64,000 nt of DNA from Omphiscola glabra (taxonomy: Eukaryota > Mollusca > Gastropoda > Lymnaeidae): positions 6,804,413 to 6,868,412 of the forward strand of contig OZ024802.1 in the NCBI GenBank assembly GCA_964017045.1, written 5' to 3'. A program made the position numbers and the translations under genes. This document shows, in pieces, positions 48,538-61,894 of the stretch (position 1 is its first letter; the number at the start of each line of letters is the position of its first letter). A model generated the notes under the pieces. That model searched no databases. It was not told the DNA's origin and worked only from the letters and a program-made list of their open reading frames with translations.

Positions 48538-49591
48538 AGACTTAATTCCCCAATGAGCATTAAAAACAAAAACTTTGTAAATGAAATAATTATAAACCAA
48601 GGATGAATGAAATATCAACTTACTGGCTGTAGCAAAGCACCATTGGCCTTATGCCAGATGTTTAGGACTTTAATTGTCTTTGTGAACATAGCCATATTTG
48701 TATTGAAATAAACATTATATTGGCACATTATATTTCAAATGAGTCTGTTTTTTCCCTTCTGCACTTCAAGTCAAACCTACGGTATAGACGTTTGTTTTGA
48801 CATCTTAGGTTTGATGACAGCTTCTCAAGGAACAAATCCTCCTACTGTTTTATTAAGACAGTAAGCCGAGTGAGAATGTGTGGCACAGTGGTTTAGGATA
48901 CTGAAACTCATATACCGTAATTAAAAACCATAAGATAAATATGTGGTAAGAAGTGTGCTTTAGGATACAGGATTCAGTAGGAAAAATTATTAATGATTTC
49001 TCAATGCTTTCAAAATGGTGACCATTTCATTCATTCTGTTATTTTAAGCCTTCATGCAAATGTACTTTATAAGCCTTCACCTGAATGTACTTTATAAGCT
49101 TTCACCCAAATGTACTTTGTAAGCCTTCATGCAGACAGAATTTTACTTTCACACACTTAAACTTTGTTTTATGGCAGCCCATCAATTTTATGTGCTGAAA
49201 GCGTGTTCCTTTAAAGAGTATATCTGTGGCTATTTAATATTAGCAAATACAAGGTTCTCACACCTGTTAACAAATCTTCTGTGAAACACACTTTGAACAC
49301 AAATTATTGAATAGACCATCACACCCATTCGGTTCAGGCCTTGTTTGCTCTGTCTAGTAATAATAATCCTAACTAAAAAGAGTAGTAAAAATGGCTGGCA
49401 TCAAATGCAGAATCACTGCCCAAGGCGAGCATTTTAAACTTTATCAGGTTTTGTTGTAACAAGAGCAGTTCCAGAATGGCACAATTTGGATTGTTAGCCG
49501 TTTCCTCTCTGCACAAGACCATAATATACTACGTAGTCAGGTCAGGATGACTACCAAAGAAATATCTGTAAGTCTGTCAACATCGAGTTCA

Positions 49592-52500
49592 TTATAATTC
49601 TAAAGCTTTGATTAGAGCTTCTCTGTCTTTCAGTGCTTTAGAAATGGCCTCCTTTTCTTTTTTTGTTGGTGATTTCTTTCTCTGTCTGGCCAGCTGTATT
49701 TTCCTAAAGGCTTCCATCACCTGATGAAATAAAGAAATTAATTAATTAAACCCGACTCATCACAAATTAATTAACCTGACTCATCACAAATTAATTAATC
49801 CTGACTCATAACAAATTAATTACACATGACTCATCACAAATTTATTGAACCTGACTCATCACAAATTCAGCTGTGACATTAAAATGCATAGGAGCCCAAA
49901 TTATTTTTAAAAAGTAACAGAACCTAATAAAACAAAATTACAACATGTAACAATGAACGGTTGGTCCATTATTATCTTTAAATGTAATCGCATAATGACA
50001 TTAGAAAAGAACAAACTAAAAGAACCTCTGAGTCTGCCGCCTGCAGTTTCTTTTTCAGTTCCTGTCGAGCCATATCCTCCTGGCCCTGCCTGTACAAACT
50101 CTTCAGTATATTCACATTCTGCTGGCTTATGGCCCTCAGCTCTTGCTGTTTCTTTCTCAGCTCGGCCAGCACCTCATCATTGGGGTCATCCTCTTCCTCT
50201 TCCTCTTTTTCTAGGATACCTAAAATCATCAAATAAACTTAATCCACTGCTGGTTATTATGGAAACAGAGGTTCTTGAAATGGGCTCCCTACACATGCAC
50301 GCATTGATTTCAAGATGTCTGTTCTCTGTCACAACTTTTTCTCTGGTTCCTGTCCTTTCTATCTTACTGTTCACCTATCTATTTCACCTATCTATTCACC
50401 TATTCGAAAGCTTCATTCCTCCGCAGACTCCTGTATTCTTTCTGTTCACAGAACACGCACTACAACAATGGAATTCTCTCCCATTACACATCCGCAATTT
50501 AAGGACCATCCCAGCCTTCAAAACTACCCTCATGACCCATCTCTTAAAACTGTACTTTAACGACTCATTCTCACCCCCCTCTGACTGATAAACAATGCTC
50601 GATTCTGCTGGGTGCTGTCCATGGCTGGACAGGGGTAGATAGTACTTGGCTGGTGAGGTCAAGCTTTTCACCAATTGTTGTTTTTAAATGTATACATTTC
50701 TGTAATTGCTCATTTTTATGTCAAGCGCAGTGAGCCTAACCCTGGGCTGGGCTACTGCGCTATATAAAACCACCTAATAATAATATAATAGATACTTAGT
50801 GGGTTTTTGCACAAGCTTTTATTGACTTAGAATTATAACAGACACTGAAATAGACAGACCATTGTACTAGACAGTAGAGAGCCATTTCTGTCGTTTTACT
50901 TCAATTAAAAATCAATGTTTTTCTAATCTTAGTTTATTTTTCTTTCTGACATTGACACAAATTAACAACTATCAAACAGACGGATAATAACAAAATCAAG
51001 CTTAATTCAATTTTCAATTTTTAAAAAATAGTTTTTTGAAAAAATTTTGAAATGAAAAATAAAACAAAAATAATTTTGCAACTTGCCTTGATCTTCCAAC
51101 TCTTTACGTATTCTCCTTTCTAGAGTAGCTGGGTTGCCAATGTTTAGTTGCTTTGCTAACATGCGTGGGGAGATAGCAGGAGCCTCATCACCACATTCTG
51201 ACAATGTGAAGAAAATGAACATTTAAAAAAGTAACAGATGAAATTGTTGAAATATTTTAGGTATATTCGCATTAGGACAGTGTGATTTTGCCAAATAATA
51301 AATGAACTGGTCTCCCTTACCAGCAGTATCAGCCATTGCATCATCCATTGTTGTCATCAAGTTGTCTTCTATCAGAGCAGATACGAGTCTTTGTGTTAGG
51401 GGCCCAAATGGAGAATCATCCATACTGAAAAAAAACATTAGCTAAAAATTGAAAAATAAAAAACTAACAAAGCACCATCTTATTCACAAGAATGTTTGTT
51501 GAGAAAGTAATTCGATCATCTAAGATACATCACTTAAAATTTTTAATTCAACTCACAAGTAATCATTTTTTTTATATTCAGCCTTCTTCAATAAGGCAGA
51601 TGCTTCTGAATTGGTGGTCCCATTATTGGCATAGGAAGTTTTCTTCTTTTCTGCTATCTTGGACCCTTTAGTAAGAAGAAATAGAATTGCGAAATGTTTA
51701 AATGACATTATATACTAATTATGGTTAAGCAAATGCTTGACAATATTAGCTGAAAATTTGATTGGTTCTTTGAATGTGTCAATATTAGCTTAAAATTTGA
51801 TTGGTTCTTTGAATTGGTCAATGTTAGCTGAAAATTTGATTGGTTCTTTGAATTGGTCAATGTCAGCTGAAAATTTGATTGGTTCTTTGAATTGGTCAAT
51901 GTCAGCTGAAAATTTGATTGGTTCTTTGAATTGGTCAATGTCAGCTGAAAATTTGATTGGTTCTTTAAGTTTGTTAAGAGTAAGTACCATATTATTTGGG
52001 CTATTGCAATATTATCTGATAAAATTAAAACTTTCACTAAAAATTTAATGTATATTATCACATAACCCAATCTGTGTATAATGCAATCTTGTTCCATAAT
52101 AATACAACAAGAATTAATAAAATAAATATTTGTTTATAATAAACATGTCAAAATCCTTCAAATTGTTAAAATTTAAACAATAAACTTGTGGTCTTTATTA
52201 GTATGTATAGTTTGCCAGTAATGAAAAATTTCTTACACACACATATATTGCCAATCCCTATTGTCAAGGGTATGAGAATAACTGTTGTTACTGTGAACAC
52301 TTTTTGGTTCGGGAGTGGTGTCATGAGTTGTATTATTGTGACTAGATGTTCATTGGATGACAGAACAAGTATAATGAACAAGTGTGTGAATATAATGTGT
52401 GAGATTGAGCAAGCTCACGGCAGTTGAGTACAGAGAGAGTTCATGAGAAAAGTTATGAGATATAAATGATGTTTTGTGAACAGTGTTTTTCTGCTGATGA

Positions 52501-54816
52501 TATTTTGAAACCAGGTGGATCTGTGTAACAGATACACAGAACAAAGATGAACCATTTTATTTCATGAAGTGTTGGTGTACTGTCATTCAACTTGCCTGGT
52601 TCTTAGTGCATAGGGTGACAGTTTTACAGTAGACCCTAGACAACATTGCGAGAAATAATCGCAGAGTCTTGAGTAGAGAAACCAGAGTATTTTGACATCT
52701 ATTTTTAAGTGCCATCTTATATATGGTAATATACAGTATTTTTATAAATGTTCCGGTTTTAAAAATTGGTGTAGAAATTATATATGGTAGGAGATGATTT
52801 TTAAAAAAATGGATTATCTTCAAGATAAGCAGACTGCACAGTTTAATTTCTAAGGAAGAATTTATTTTCAACATTGTATCCACATTTCTTTTGCTTTAAA
52901 TATTTTTTTTTACAAAATTACTTGACTGATCAAATTAAATGTTTACCAATTTACAATGAATATATAATTCTGTTATTTCATAACTTTGTTTATATTTGTT
53001 ACTGGGTTATATTTCTGGACTCGTGTGTCTATGTGGTCCACACGTTTGGCCTTACTTGTCTTTTGATGTTTTCAAATTTTATCCAATTGGTCTTCCTCAT
53101 AATTTCCTGCATCAGAAAAAACTTAAATTGGAGAATGAGGGTTGTGTGAGGTTGATCTTTAGTGAACTTCAGTGCTTCATCTTATGGAAGTAGTTCTTTG
53201 GCCACCAAATTACCAGTGATTCCTTCTCAGTTTTTCATTGTGGTAGTCATAAACTGATAGGTTTTGAGCATTTTGATCACTGTATCACAATTTTACCTGG
53301 TGGGAATTTTTTCATGCTTTCTTTGAGTTACTGTATCAGGACCAGTGCATGGAGAATTACAAATTTTATTTGAGGGGGAAAATGTCTGAAATCTGAGACT
53401 TTTCCATTTTTACTGGGCATTTAGATACATTTTTTTTAACAATTAATTTATTTACAACGGAAATGAACCAATAAATACGGTTTTAATTCAGTCTCTACAT
53501 TCTGTCTTACCATCGTTTTGTTCCTCCATCAAATCTTCCTCTGCCCACCTCTGTGTATAGTGTATTCCTAAAGGTGGAATCTTCATATATTCTGTCTCCT
53601 CCTCATGAACTTTCAGCATTTCCTCAATGACACGTAGATCTTCGGAGGTGATTGGGGCACAGTATGGCTCCACTGAAGCCCAGAAACGGTTGACAGCATC
53701 ATTCTTTGGTACTTTAGGTGTCTCAGAAGCTGATGGAGTATCAGAAGTTGGGTCCTCGGATTGCCCCTTGGACTACGACAAATTTGGAAATTATATGGGT
53801 GCACAATGAAAACCATTCATAAAATGTTTATTTTTAAAAAAAAACAACTAGTAAAAATATAGAAATAGACAACTTAATCTTTTTACAAATCTTTTTTAGA
53901 ATTAAGCTACTGCAAAAACAAAACAAAATCTGTATCAATTTCTCATCAGTGTCATTATCATCTTAATAACTTATAAAGCTTATAAGTATTCAGATATTGT
54001 ACTTGTGAGTTTTTTCCCTTGCTTCTCTGTCCAGAATTTGGAGTAGATGGCTGTGATGGCCGACCACTCGAGTCTTTAAACTTTTTACTAGATTGTCTTT
54101 CTTTGTCTTTTTCATCAGTGGGAGTTCCCTTGCGTTTGGTAGGTGTGGAAGATCTACTTGGCGTATCAGACTGTTAATAAAGAGAACTGATCAAATATTT
54201 TTTTTAAAGGAACAAGGGATCAAAGAAATGCTTAACAAAAGTACTAAGTCACATTGGTTAGAAAAATTGACAATAAAGTGGAAATAACAAATATTATTTA
54301 ACAAAAAAATAAAATAAAAGCTGTATGAAATGCTGACTGATATAAAAGCCAACTTAATTAATGGGAACATTCTAAAATATAAAACTATTAATTCATACCC
54401 CTTTCCCTAATGACTTCTTGCCATCTTTTTTCTCTGGCCAACTGGCTAATATGTGGTTCTCTGATCCCAGCTGTTTTAACCTCTTTCCAACTGAAGCTAA
54501 TAACATTTCAATATCTCCCTGCAGCTGGTCCAGCTCCTCCAAACTGATATGGCCACCTTCATCTCTTGCAACAACTGAAATATAATTTAGATGTTTATAT
54601 TACAAGTGAATCTCCCTTTATATGAATAAAAATAAAATATAAACTATACTAGAAACTTTTAGCAAATGTTGTGGAACAATTCTTGTTCTTACCTTGGGCA
54701 TATTTAGTGCAATCTTTAGTGATGTCTACAGTACATAAATCTGGAAACTGAAGTGGGCAGTCTTTAATATCTCTGTCCTTATCTTTTTCCTGTGGGGCTT
54801 TACCTTTGCCCTTCAT
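49592..54816 (-). CDS. TADA3: Transcriptional adapter 3 (TADA3/Ada3), complete
   Basis: Ada3 is a core subunit of the histone acetyltransferase modules of SAGA and ATAC, acting with Gcn5/PCAF, Ada2 and Sgf29 in the nucleus. Nine exons in transcription order: 54693-54816, 54399-54574, 54003-54170, 53511-53772, 51557-51665, 51321-51424, 51087-51197, 50026-50219, 49592-49720. The frame closes to 458 aa (human 432). Conserved strings include KDCPLQFPDL, ISLEELDQLQGDIEMLLASV, NDAVNRFWASVEPYCAPITS (about residue 180), KIPPLGIHYTQRWAEEDLME, SPFGPLTQRLVSALIEDN, DEVLAELRKKQQELRAISQQ and the C-terminal VMEAFRKIQLARQRKKSPTK. Residues about 95-170 are low complexity and basic. Intron 7 uses a GC donor. 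Start ATG at 54816 is the only one preceding the conserved N terminus. Confidence 0.96.
49735..49868. repeat. ~25-bp repeat with AP-1-like motif, 5 copies
   Basis: Units of TTAATTAACCTGACTCATCA plus CAAA, degenerating along the array, in TADA3 intron 8 directly upstream of the last exon's acceptor. Four of the five units hold TGACTCA, the AP-1 consensus core; the first has CGACTCA. Confidence 0.85.
50400..50790 (+). mobile_element. 3' fragment of a non-LTR retrotransposon (L2/CR1-like)
   Basis: Plus strand, opposite to TADA3 and within its intron 7. An open frame ends with ALQQWNSLPLHIRNLRTIP, AFKTTLMTHLLKLYFND and a stop at 50586. This is the characteristic C terminus of L2/CR1-type reverse transcriptase ORFs. 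A 3' UTR follows, with CCTGGGCTGGGCTACTGCGC and a TAATAATAATA tail. The GGGCTGGGCT block is also present at the tail of the element at 62745-63560. Confidence 0.8.
51739..51967. repeat. 39-bp minisatellite, 6 copies
   Basis: ATTGGTTCTTTGAAT recurs at 51761, 51800, 51839, 51878, 51917 and 51956, in TADA3 intron 4. The unit is 13 codons and leaves frames open on both strands; not a gene. Confidence 0.95.
51968..53510 (-). other. TADA3 intron 4, non-repetitive part
   Basis: Intronic, AT-rich. I see no exon, RNA gene or recognisable transposon here; short open frames have no protein-like character. Confidence 0.6.
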
Positions 54817-57537
54817 GTTAATATCCTAGATAATCTGGAAACCAAATTTAATATAAAAAAACTATTAGAAAAGTAATGACTGTAATTGTAATGTGATGTA
54901 AAACAAAACTTTCAATAGAAATTATCAAATTTCTGATTTAGGTATGAAACATAATATACAAATGAATTATGTAATTATAGAATTCTTTTTTTTTTCTTCT
55001 CTTTTATTCTTTTATTGATCCAAACAAATGGAAATGTTTTTTATTACATTGTACATATACATTTTTATTTAGCACATAAATAAAGACATATTTTAATAAC
55101 GTCACATTTTCAAAATAAAAAACAATTTAAACACAAGACATCTACATTAATTTCTTTCTCTCTTGTAAAAAAAAAACAGCGATTTAGTGAATCCCCTTAG
55201 TCATAATAGGGACTTAATTAGTGATCATTTAGATTTTATGACCTCTGGGGGGAGAATGCTGGTAAATTTGTACAGATTGGGGAACTAATGAAATGTTACT
55301 ACTAAATAGGTAAGTAAAATTTTATGAAATAATACTTGGCCTAATTTAACAGGCCTATTGGGTGCTACTAACTTACTTAAGCTATCTCCTCTGACGACCG
55401 TTGATGCTCACGTATAGGTATCTCACATATATTTTTTTACAAAAAATTTCAATAAAAATCAGGGGTGTGACCTATCCGCCAATCATAAAAAGGACCTTAA
55501 TTTCCCATGAGGCATATCAATGATATCAGTAGACCAGGCATGTACCATGAGCTTAATCTAGAGCAAGTGAGAAAACTAATTTTCCCCAACATTTTGATTT
55601 CATACAACTGCCTCTTCCAACCGTATCACATAACATATTAAAATAAAGTACTAGATCTGCACTGCTCACATTTACCATTTATTATCTAATTCATGACAAA
55701 ATTTTTGAAGTGATTTGAAGAAATCTGGTATCCGAGTTTTCATCTAAAAAGTGCAGCCTTTCACTCAAAATACCACACCATCACAATTTCCCTTACAATT
55801 ATTCAATGGTGTATTCCATTGTAACTGATGTAACTTTCAGAAAAATAAGTTCAATAAGCATCCAGTGTAAATAGAAAAAACTCCATTAAGGGGCCATCCA
55901 TAAATGACGTCACACATCTAGAGGGGGGTCAGATTTTTGTGATGATGTGTGACGAGGGGGAGGCTCAAGCCATGTGACGTCACATGAAAAGTGGATTATT
56001 GTAGTAAAGAATTGAACTTAATAACCCTAAATTACAGACATTTTTAACATTATTTTTTTAAACAACAATTATAATAATTTTATTTTTAAACTACTATCAC
56101 TGAGAGAATCAGTACAGGTAAGCCAGGCCCGAAAAATGGCCTCTGATCAAGTTACAGGACGCCAAGTAGGAGGAGAATCAGAAAGTGGTTACAATGACAG
56201 TCACGAGAATGTATGGCTAAATGTGGACAAGGGAAGTGGGATGGAACATTAAAAAAATGGTTGACCGCGGGATGGTATCTTAGTAAATGCTCTAGGGCCG
56301 GGATTCTTAACCTTTTTTGCAGCGATGCAGGCCCACTCTGTTTTAAACATCCCTCCCTCAACCGTATAAGTTATATTTTAATAAAACTTAAAATAATTAA
56401 ATAATTTATTTATCATAGTTTTATTTCTTTAATTAGCTTTTTATAAACGAGGGAAAAAATTACCAATACAAGCTATGCAACAACAAAATTCACCCGAAAA
56501 ATATTTTATAATTTTCTGCTGCTAATCAAAATACACAAAACCATTTTTATTTAAAGCAGCAACAACTAGCTGATTTTTGTCTCTTTTGACTTTTGAATTT
56601 GCCGACCACTGGTATAAGACAAGAGCCTCATTTTTCTATACCTATACCGGTACTAAAATAGACTATCATTTAGTACCGGTATAGATTTATTATTAGTTGT
56701 ATCCTAGCACTAGAATGCAAGCTCATTAGTAAGGATTTAGGCTAATGTGCTTCTGTGGTCCCCTTATTGGGAGTCACTTCCCTTTGTTTATGATAGATTT
56801 AGGGTTCGGGTTAGGGTGAGCGATAGAGGGACCAGTAGCGTGCAATTACCAGGATTTATTACCCATTATGCCTTCTTACTTATTTAACTTATTACCGTCC
56901 ATTCATTGATCATTGGCATTATCATTATGATATTCAACAACTAGTTAAGTTAGTCTAGTAAAGTTAGTAGTACCGGTATTAGTAGTCAGTACTAGTCCTG
57001 TGTCTGTAGTAGTAGTCGTAGTATTCTTAGTCGGACTTACTTAAGTAACTATTGGCAATAGATTAAATATTAAATAGTTGAACATTGGCCAAGTATTGGC
57101 TTAATTAATAACAATATAATTAGCACTCAAGACCGCATTAAATATTATTTTTTAGTTTCGTCGGCCATTTAGTTATAAGTTTAAACTATAGTGATAGTAA
57201 AAATTACAATTAATTACATTTACTGAAAGTCCTTTCATTGTTAGTTCATACAAATTACCGAAATAAGGAAAAAAGTAATATAGTTGCGATAAAGGTTATT
57301 TTGGTGATATTGGATACTATTTTAATAGCTAAAATTTGCCTATTTTATGTTCTAAATTATTCCTGCATGTCTGTATTTTTACTCTTAAATAATCAATTTA
57401 TTTTGCGTTTTTAAATTAAGTGAAATTATTAAATATACCAATCTATTATTGATCTCGAATTATCTCACTCGGTTAAAATTTTGTCTCTTGGTTTTCAGAG
57501 GTTATTTTTACTCATAACTATTTGTTATTGATACAAA
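54817..57537. other. Divergent intergenic segment, TADA3 / PIGV
   Basis: Should contain both promoters; no clear core elements seen. It holds a MITE copy at 55890 and a hAT-like terminal fragment near 56294-56340, with GGGATTCTTAACCTTTTTTG. Near 56600 a second sequence resembles a hAT end (GCCGACCACTGG). Confidence 0.65.
55890..55990. mobile_element. Truncated MITE, GGGGCCATCCATAAA family
   Basis: Begins GGGGCCATCCATAAATGACG and contains two TGACGTCA palindromes (near 55905 and 55976). Only the 5' terminus is clear. It shares its first 15 bases with the complete element at 41416-41497. Confidence 0.6.
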
Positions 57538-60500
57538 ATGGATGCCCGTGAGTCACGTCTCTGTACTTTCGCTTTCCACTCGAGATTGTTTATTATTTTA
57601 TTTCAGGTAATCATTTATTATAGATTTGGGCTTTGTGCAAAAAAAAAAAAAACCCACGAAAAACCAATTGCAAAACAATAGATACATGTTGTAGTAACCA
57701 TTCTATGCGTTTTAATGAAAATTAATTATAATATAATGACTTAATGTAGTAACTAAGTATGTAATGTAAGTCAATGTAGTTCCAGGCTTTTTCATTTATT
57801 TCCATACAAATTCATGCATTCATTTTTTAAAAGAATTTACATCTACTAAAACTAACCAATATTAGTATTGGTTTATGCATTTTATAATCAATGAAAATAC
57901 ATTTAACACAAGCCTTTTTGGTAAATGTTGAGAGATATCACTAATGACTAATGATTTAATGACCATGGTCGCCAACTTGATTGCCATGAACCGTAAAATT
58001 AAGAATAAAATGTTTAAAAATAATGAAAAAGTCTCCTAAATGTATCCCTAAACCTGACCTGAACCCTAAATATATCCCTTAATCTAACATGAACCCTAAA
58101 TGAATGTATCCCCAACGAAGTCATGGTGATATCTCTCAACATTAGCCAAATAAAAATATGAATATAAGTTTGAATTAAAATTCAGTGCATATAATTACTT
58201 TAAACTCCAATAATTATACAATTCTTTTTAACTTTAACTTAACAAATATATCACTATTTTTATTTACATTTTCCAATCTTCATTTTACACATTTTTCAAT
58301 TTTCCATCTAAAATCATAAAAAAACATGGCTTTAAATTTAATGTATATAAAACATTTGTTATTCAATGTTGAATCTCTCCTGTTTGGTTCAATTAAACCT
58401 TACAAATAAAAAAGTTGTGGGGAAAATGATGCAGAAATTTGAAATGTGGATCACAAGTTTTTGTGTTAAAATAGTTTATATAACGAGCTTACAAAATTAA
58501 AAATTAAATAAAATGATAACTCCTCATCTATAACAGTATAGGAAGATGAAATTGGTATTTGTAAAAAGCTTATAGCCAGCCCTTTAAATGATATGTCTTT
58601 TCTCTCAATCATACAATATTTAAGCTCTGTTGACCTATGTATTCTTCTATGTAATTCAATATCATCTATTCTAAAGTGTTAAAATTAAAATAGGTGAAAG
58701 TTGTTTGGAATTCATATTTAAAAATAATTAATATCTATGCTAGCCAGACATCATACAATTTTGAAAGGATTGCTTGTAATTTAACACAATTGTATAATTA
58801 TCTATGAAGAACTCCCATTTTGCATAGTCTTCTTATTTCTAAAGTCCAAGAAATCTGTTTTGGCAGATTTTGGACCCCCCTCCCACTATTGTCTCAATTT
58901 ATCATACATTTTAGACACCTTCATAATAGGTTGTTTTTCTAAAAAAAACTCTACACGAAACACATTTTTGAATCCTATTTTTAAATATACTCTGTTTAAG
59001 ATGTTAAAAAATATTATATATTTTGAATGTATTACCTACTTAGTTATTGTGATAGCAATTGTGTTTAAATACCTACGCTTTTATTCAAGTTAAAAAAATA
59101 TATTTTACAATCTATTCAACTCTATACTTTCAGTGCTTTGCTAATAATGTTTTGCCTGATCATGATGCTGGAGTCTTCAAACCCCCCAAAGACTACGATG
59201 GCTTTACCTGGATGGACTACTTAATTCAATTTTTATTCAGCGGGCTTCAGCGATGGGATGCTGTCTACTTTACACACATCATGCTTTACGGCTACACCTA
59301 TGAAAATTGCGTTGCATTTTTTCCTTGTTATCCTTTGTCTGTTTCAAGTTTGGCAAGAATAACGTCAACAATAGGGATCTTGCATTTTAGCTCATGGGTG
59401 CTGCTTATAGGGATGACATTGAACATAGTTTTGTTCTTAATGACTTCTTTGGTGTTGTTCAGGCTAGGTAAAGCGATTGTAGGCGACGAGGACGTCGCAT
59501 TTTATGGAAGTATCTTGTTTTGCATTAACCCGGCCAGTATCTTTATGTCGGCGTTATATTCAGAGACTATGTTCAGTTTCTTTTTGTTTTATGCTTTACT
59601 CATGTTAAATAGAGAATCAACATTTCTGGCATCTATTCTCATTGGTTTAAGTGTATTTACAAGGTCCAATGGCATTGTGGGGATTGGTTTTATCATTCAT
59701 AAAATAGTAAAAATATTTGTGAACACATTTTCTCATCAAAATTATTCCACAAAAATCAACAGTTCAAATGTCTTTCAAAGCCTACTTTTAGTACTAAAAA
59801 CTGTATTTAAAATAGTTATTTATTTGTTAACTAGTTTAATTCCATTTGGTCTCTATCAATATTATATTTACCAAAAGTTTTGTTTACCATCATCAACAGC
59901 CTCTGACTTACCAAAACATATAGTTTCTTACGGTAGGTCTCAAGGCTACAAAATTGTGGGTGACGAGCCATCTTCATGGTGTAATCAAAGTATAGCAATA
60001 TCCTACTCCTTTATACAGCAACATCATTGGGGAGTTGGGTTCTTGGCTTACTATGAACTCAAACAGCTCCCTAATTTTTTGTTGGCTTTTCCTGTAATTT
60101 TACTGAGCTTTCGATCATGTTGGTATTATTTCACGCTAGACAAAAATAGTTTTTTTACATTAGGACTTAATGTGAAACAGAAAGTGAAAGATGACATTAT
60201 TAAGTCAGGGCCAGAGATTTTCACTCATGATGTTAGAACTAAAAGTAGAACTGTTTCAAGTTATGACTCATTCAAAGATGAGGCTGAAGACAACAGGGTT
60301 AAGACCAGCATCAAATGGAATAGTTTTACCGATAGTGACAATCTTGGTGCACATTCAAAATTTGTTGTTTATGTTTTTCACCTGGCTGCTCTCACAGTGT
60401 TTGGATGCTTATTTATGCACATACAGGTAATTCATATCATATAAGAATCTGTTATTTCTTTCTGTTGAAGTCATATAGAAAGGAAGTGGTCACACATGAT

Positions 60501-61288
60501 TTACTTTTGCAATATATTCAGCAAATTCTTATCTTAGCATCTGCCCATCTATAAGAGATATGCTGGAGTATCCTCTCTTGCTAACTACGAAGCTCGAACA
60601 ATGTGTTTTAATTAGAACCAACTTTTATGATGCGCAGCAGATTATAAGTACTTTAAATTTAAAACATTTCCACATTTCAACATTCTTACAATAAATATAC
60701 TTTTTACTAAGCCAGAAATGTGAAATTTTTAAAAAGTAAATAAAATAAATAAACACTAAAATGATAATGATAGGCAGATTGAACTGTACTTTACCAATAC
60801 ACTACAAATCACATTAATAACTGATCAGAAATCAAACATCCACTTAGCAAAGGGAAACCATTGCTAAATTAGAATTATTTCCCCTTGCTGATACACCTTT
60901 AATCTTGTTATTATTTAGCCTTTGTAATTAAGACTATGTTTGACGGCTGTGCTGGAAATGTGTGGAGAAAATACTTTTTTCTTTCTTTCCAAAGGTCTTA
61001 ACTCGGCTCTTGTTCTCATCAAGCCCGTTGCTTTACTGGTACGTTGCCACTGTATTCATTCAAGGATACAAACCTCCCACGACACAAGCTGGAAATACAC
61101 GCAGACCAGATATCTTGGTACCATCTTTTATTCAGAAACTATTAACAACTTTGAGGCTGAATTTCATCAACAAGGTGTTTACAAACTGGCCTTACTTAAG
61201 CTTTGAGTTCCGTATGTGCTTTTTGTATTTTTTAACCTACTGTGTCATAGGCACCTTGATGTTTGCTAATTTTCTGCCATGGACATAG
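57538..61288 (+). CDS. PIGV: GPI mannosyltransferase 2 (PIGV), complete
   Basis: PIGV adds the second mannose, alpha-1,6-linked from dolichol-phosphate mannose, to the GPI precursor in the ER lumen (GT76 family). Three exons: 57538-57606, 59134-60426, 60995-61288, phase 0 at both junctions, GT-AG introns, 551 aa (human 493). The N terminus MDARESRLCTFAFHSRLF leads into NNVLPDHDAGVFKPP. The conserved RWDA motif is at residues 63-66. Other hits: FFPCYPLSVSSLARI, FCINPASIFMSALYSE, RSNGIVGIGFIIHK, YYIYQKFCLPSS, GVGFLAYYELKQLPNFLLAF, HIQVLTRLLFSSSPLLYWYV and the C-terminal YFLTYCVIGTLMFANFLPWT. Hydrophobic segments alternate along its length, as expected for a multipass ER enzyme. The extra length lies mainly in a polar insert at about residues 370-430. 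Possible poly(A) signal AATAAA at 61467. Confidence 0.96.
57607..59133 (+). other. PIGV intron 1
   Basis: Donor GTAATC, acceptor CTATACTTTCAG. Contains the MITE at 57924-58143; the remainder is AT-rich and featureless to my reading. Confidence 0.8.
57924..58143. mobile_element. 220-bp MITE with 18-bp perfect terminal inverted repeats
   Basis: Starts AATGTTGAGAGATATCAC and ends GTGATATCTCTCAACATT. The interior holds degenerate repeats of CCCTAAAT and CTGAACCCTAAA. No coding capacity; target duplication is unclear. Confidence 0.8.
60427..60994 (+). other. PIGV intron 2
   Basis: Donor GTAATT, acceptor TTTCCAAAG. No other feature recognised. Confidence 0.8.
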
Positions 61289-61890
61289 TATTTTGGCTTA
61301 TTTGCACCAGAGGTCCCAAATTTTGTGCATTGACACTGAAGGTTGCCAACATGTTTGTTAAGTACCCTAATACACCGGTGTGCTGCAATTAATTTATTGC
61401 AAAATTGTATTATTGTCCCAGGACATCATTCTATCAGTCTACCCACAATTTACCAGACCCAGGAGAAATAAAAAAAGCCACCGATCGGATTTATTTACCC
61501 GTTAACACAGCTTTTTTAATCGTAATATTTATTGTTATTTTAAAATTTCATGAAAATTCTCCATCATTCTGGTGTTATTTGCCATTGTTGTTGAAAGTCT
61601 TTGTGTTTTTGTTGTTCCATATGAAATTGGTCTGTAGCAAGGCGTTATGGGAATCATTATGTTGTCAGATCAACTGTGATGTGTGTAACGGTCTTGACAT
61701 TAAGTGTGACGTGTGTAGGGGTCTTGAGTGTAATTTGGGATTTGAAGCAGAGTCTTGGCTTTTGTTTGAAATATTCGTACCCGGGTACCAGAAGTGAGAG
61801 TTTGAGATTTATTCAAAATATTATTGTTGGGTTTGTAAGACAAAATTTGGTATCAAATGAAAGATAACTGAATAGACTATACATGGACTG
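61289..61890. other. PIGV 3' UTR / downstream
   Basis: Follows the PIGV stop codon. An open frame of 130 codons at 61405-61797 is hydrophobic and has no recognised homology; I treat it as non-coding 3' sequence. Confidence 0.55.
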
Positions 61891-61894
61891 TATG

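Larger units (their letters stand above)
45527..49591. other. Convergent intergenic segment, TMEM183 / TADA3
   Basis: Contains the 3' ends of both genes. AT-rich, with a C run at 46545-46558 and a G run near 48400. Apart from the hairpin and the exon-like island listed separately, I see no gene or recognisable transposon. Confidence 0.7.

Noticed and set aside
58081..58115. CCCTAAA-like repeats as telomeric sequence
   Set aside because: They are degenerate internal sequence of the MITE at 57924-58143, not an ordered telomere array.
61405..61797. 130-codon hydrophobic frame after PIGV
   Set aside because: PIGV already ends with its canonical NFLPWT; no homology, and composition follows AT-rich 3' sequence.
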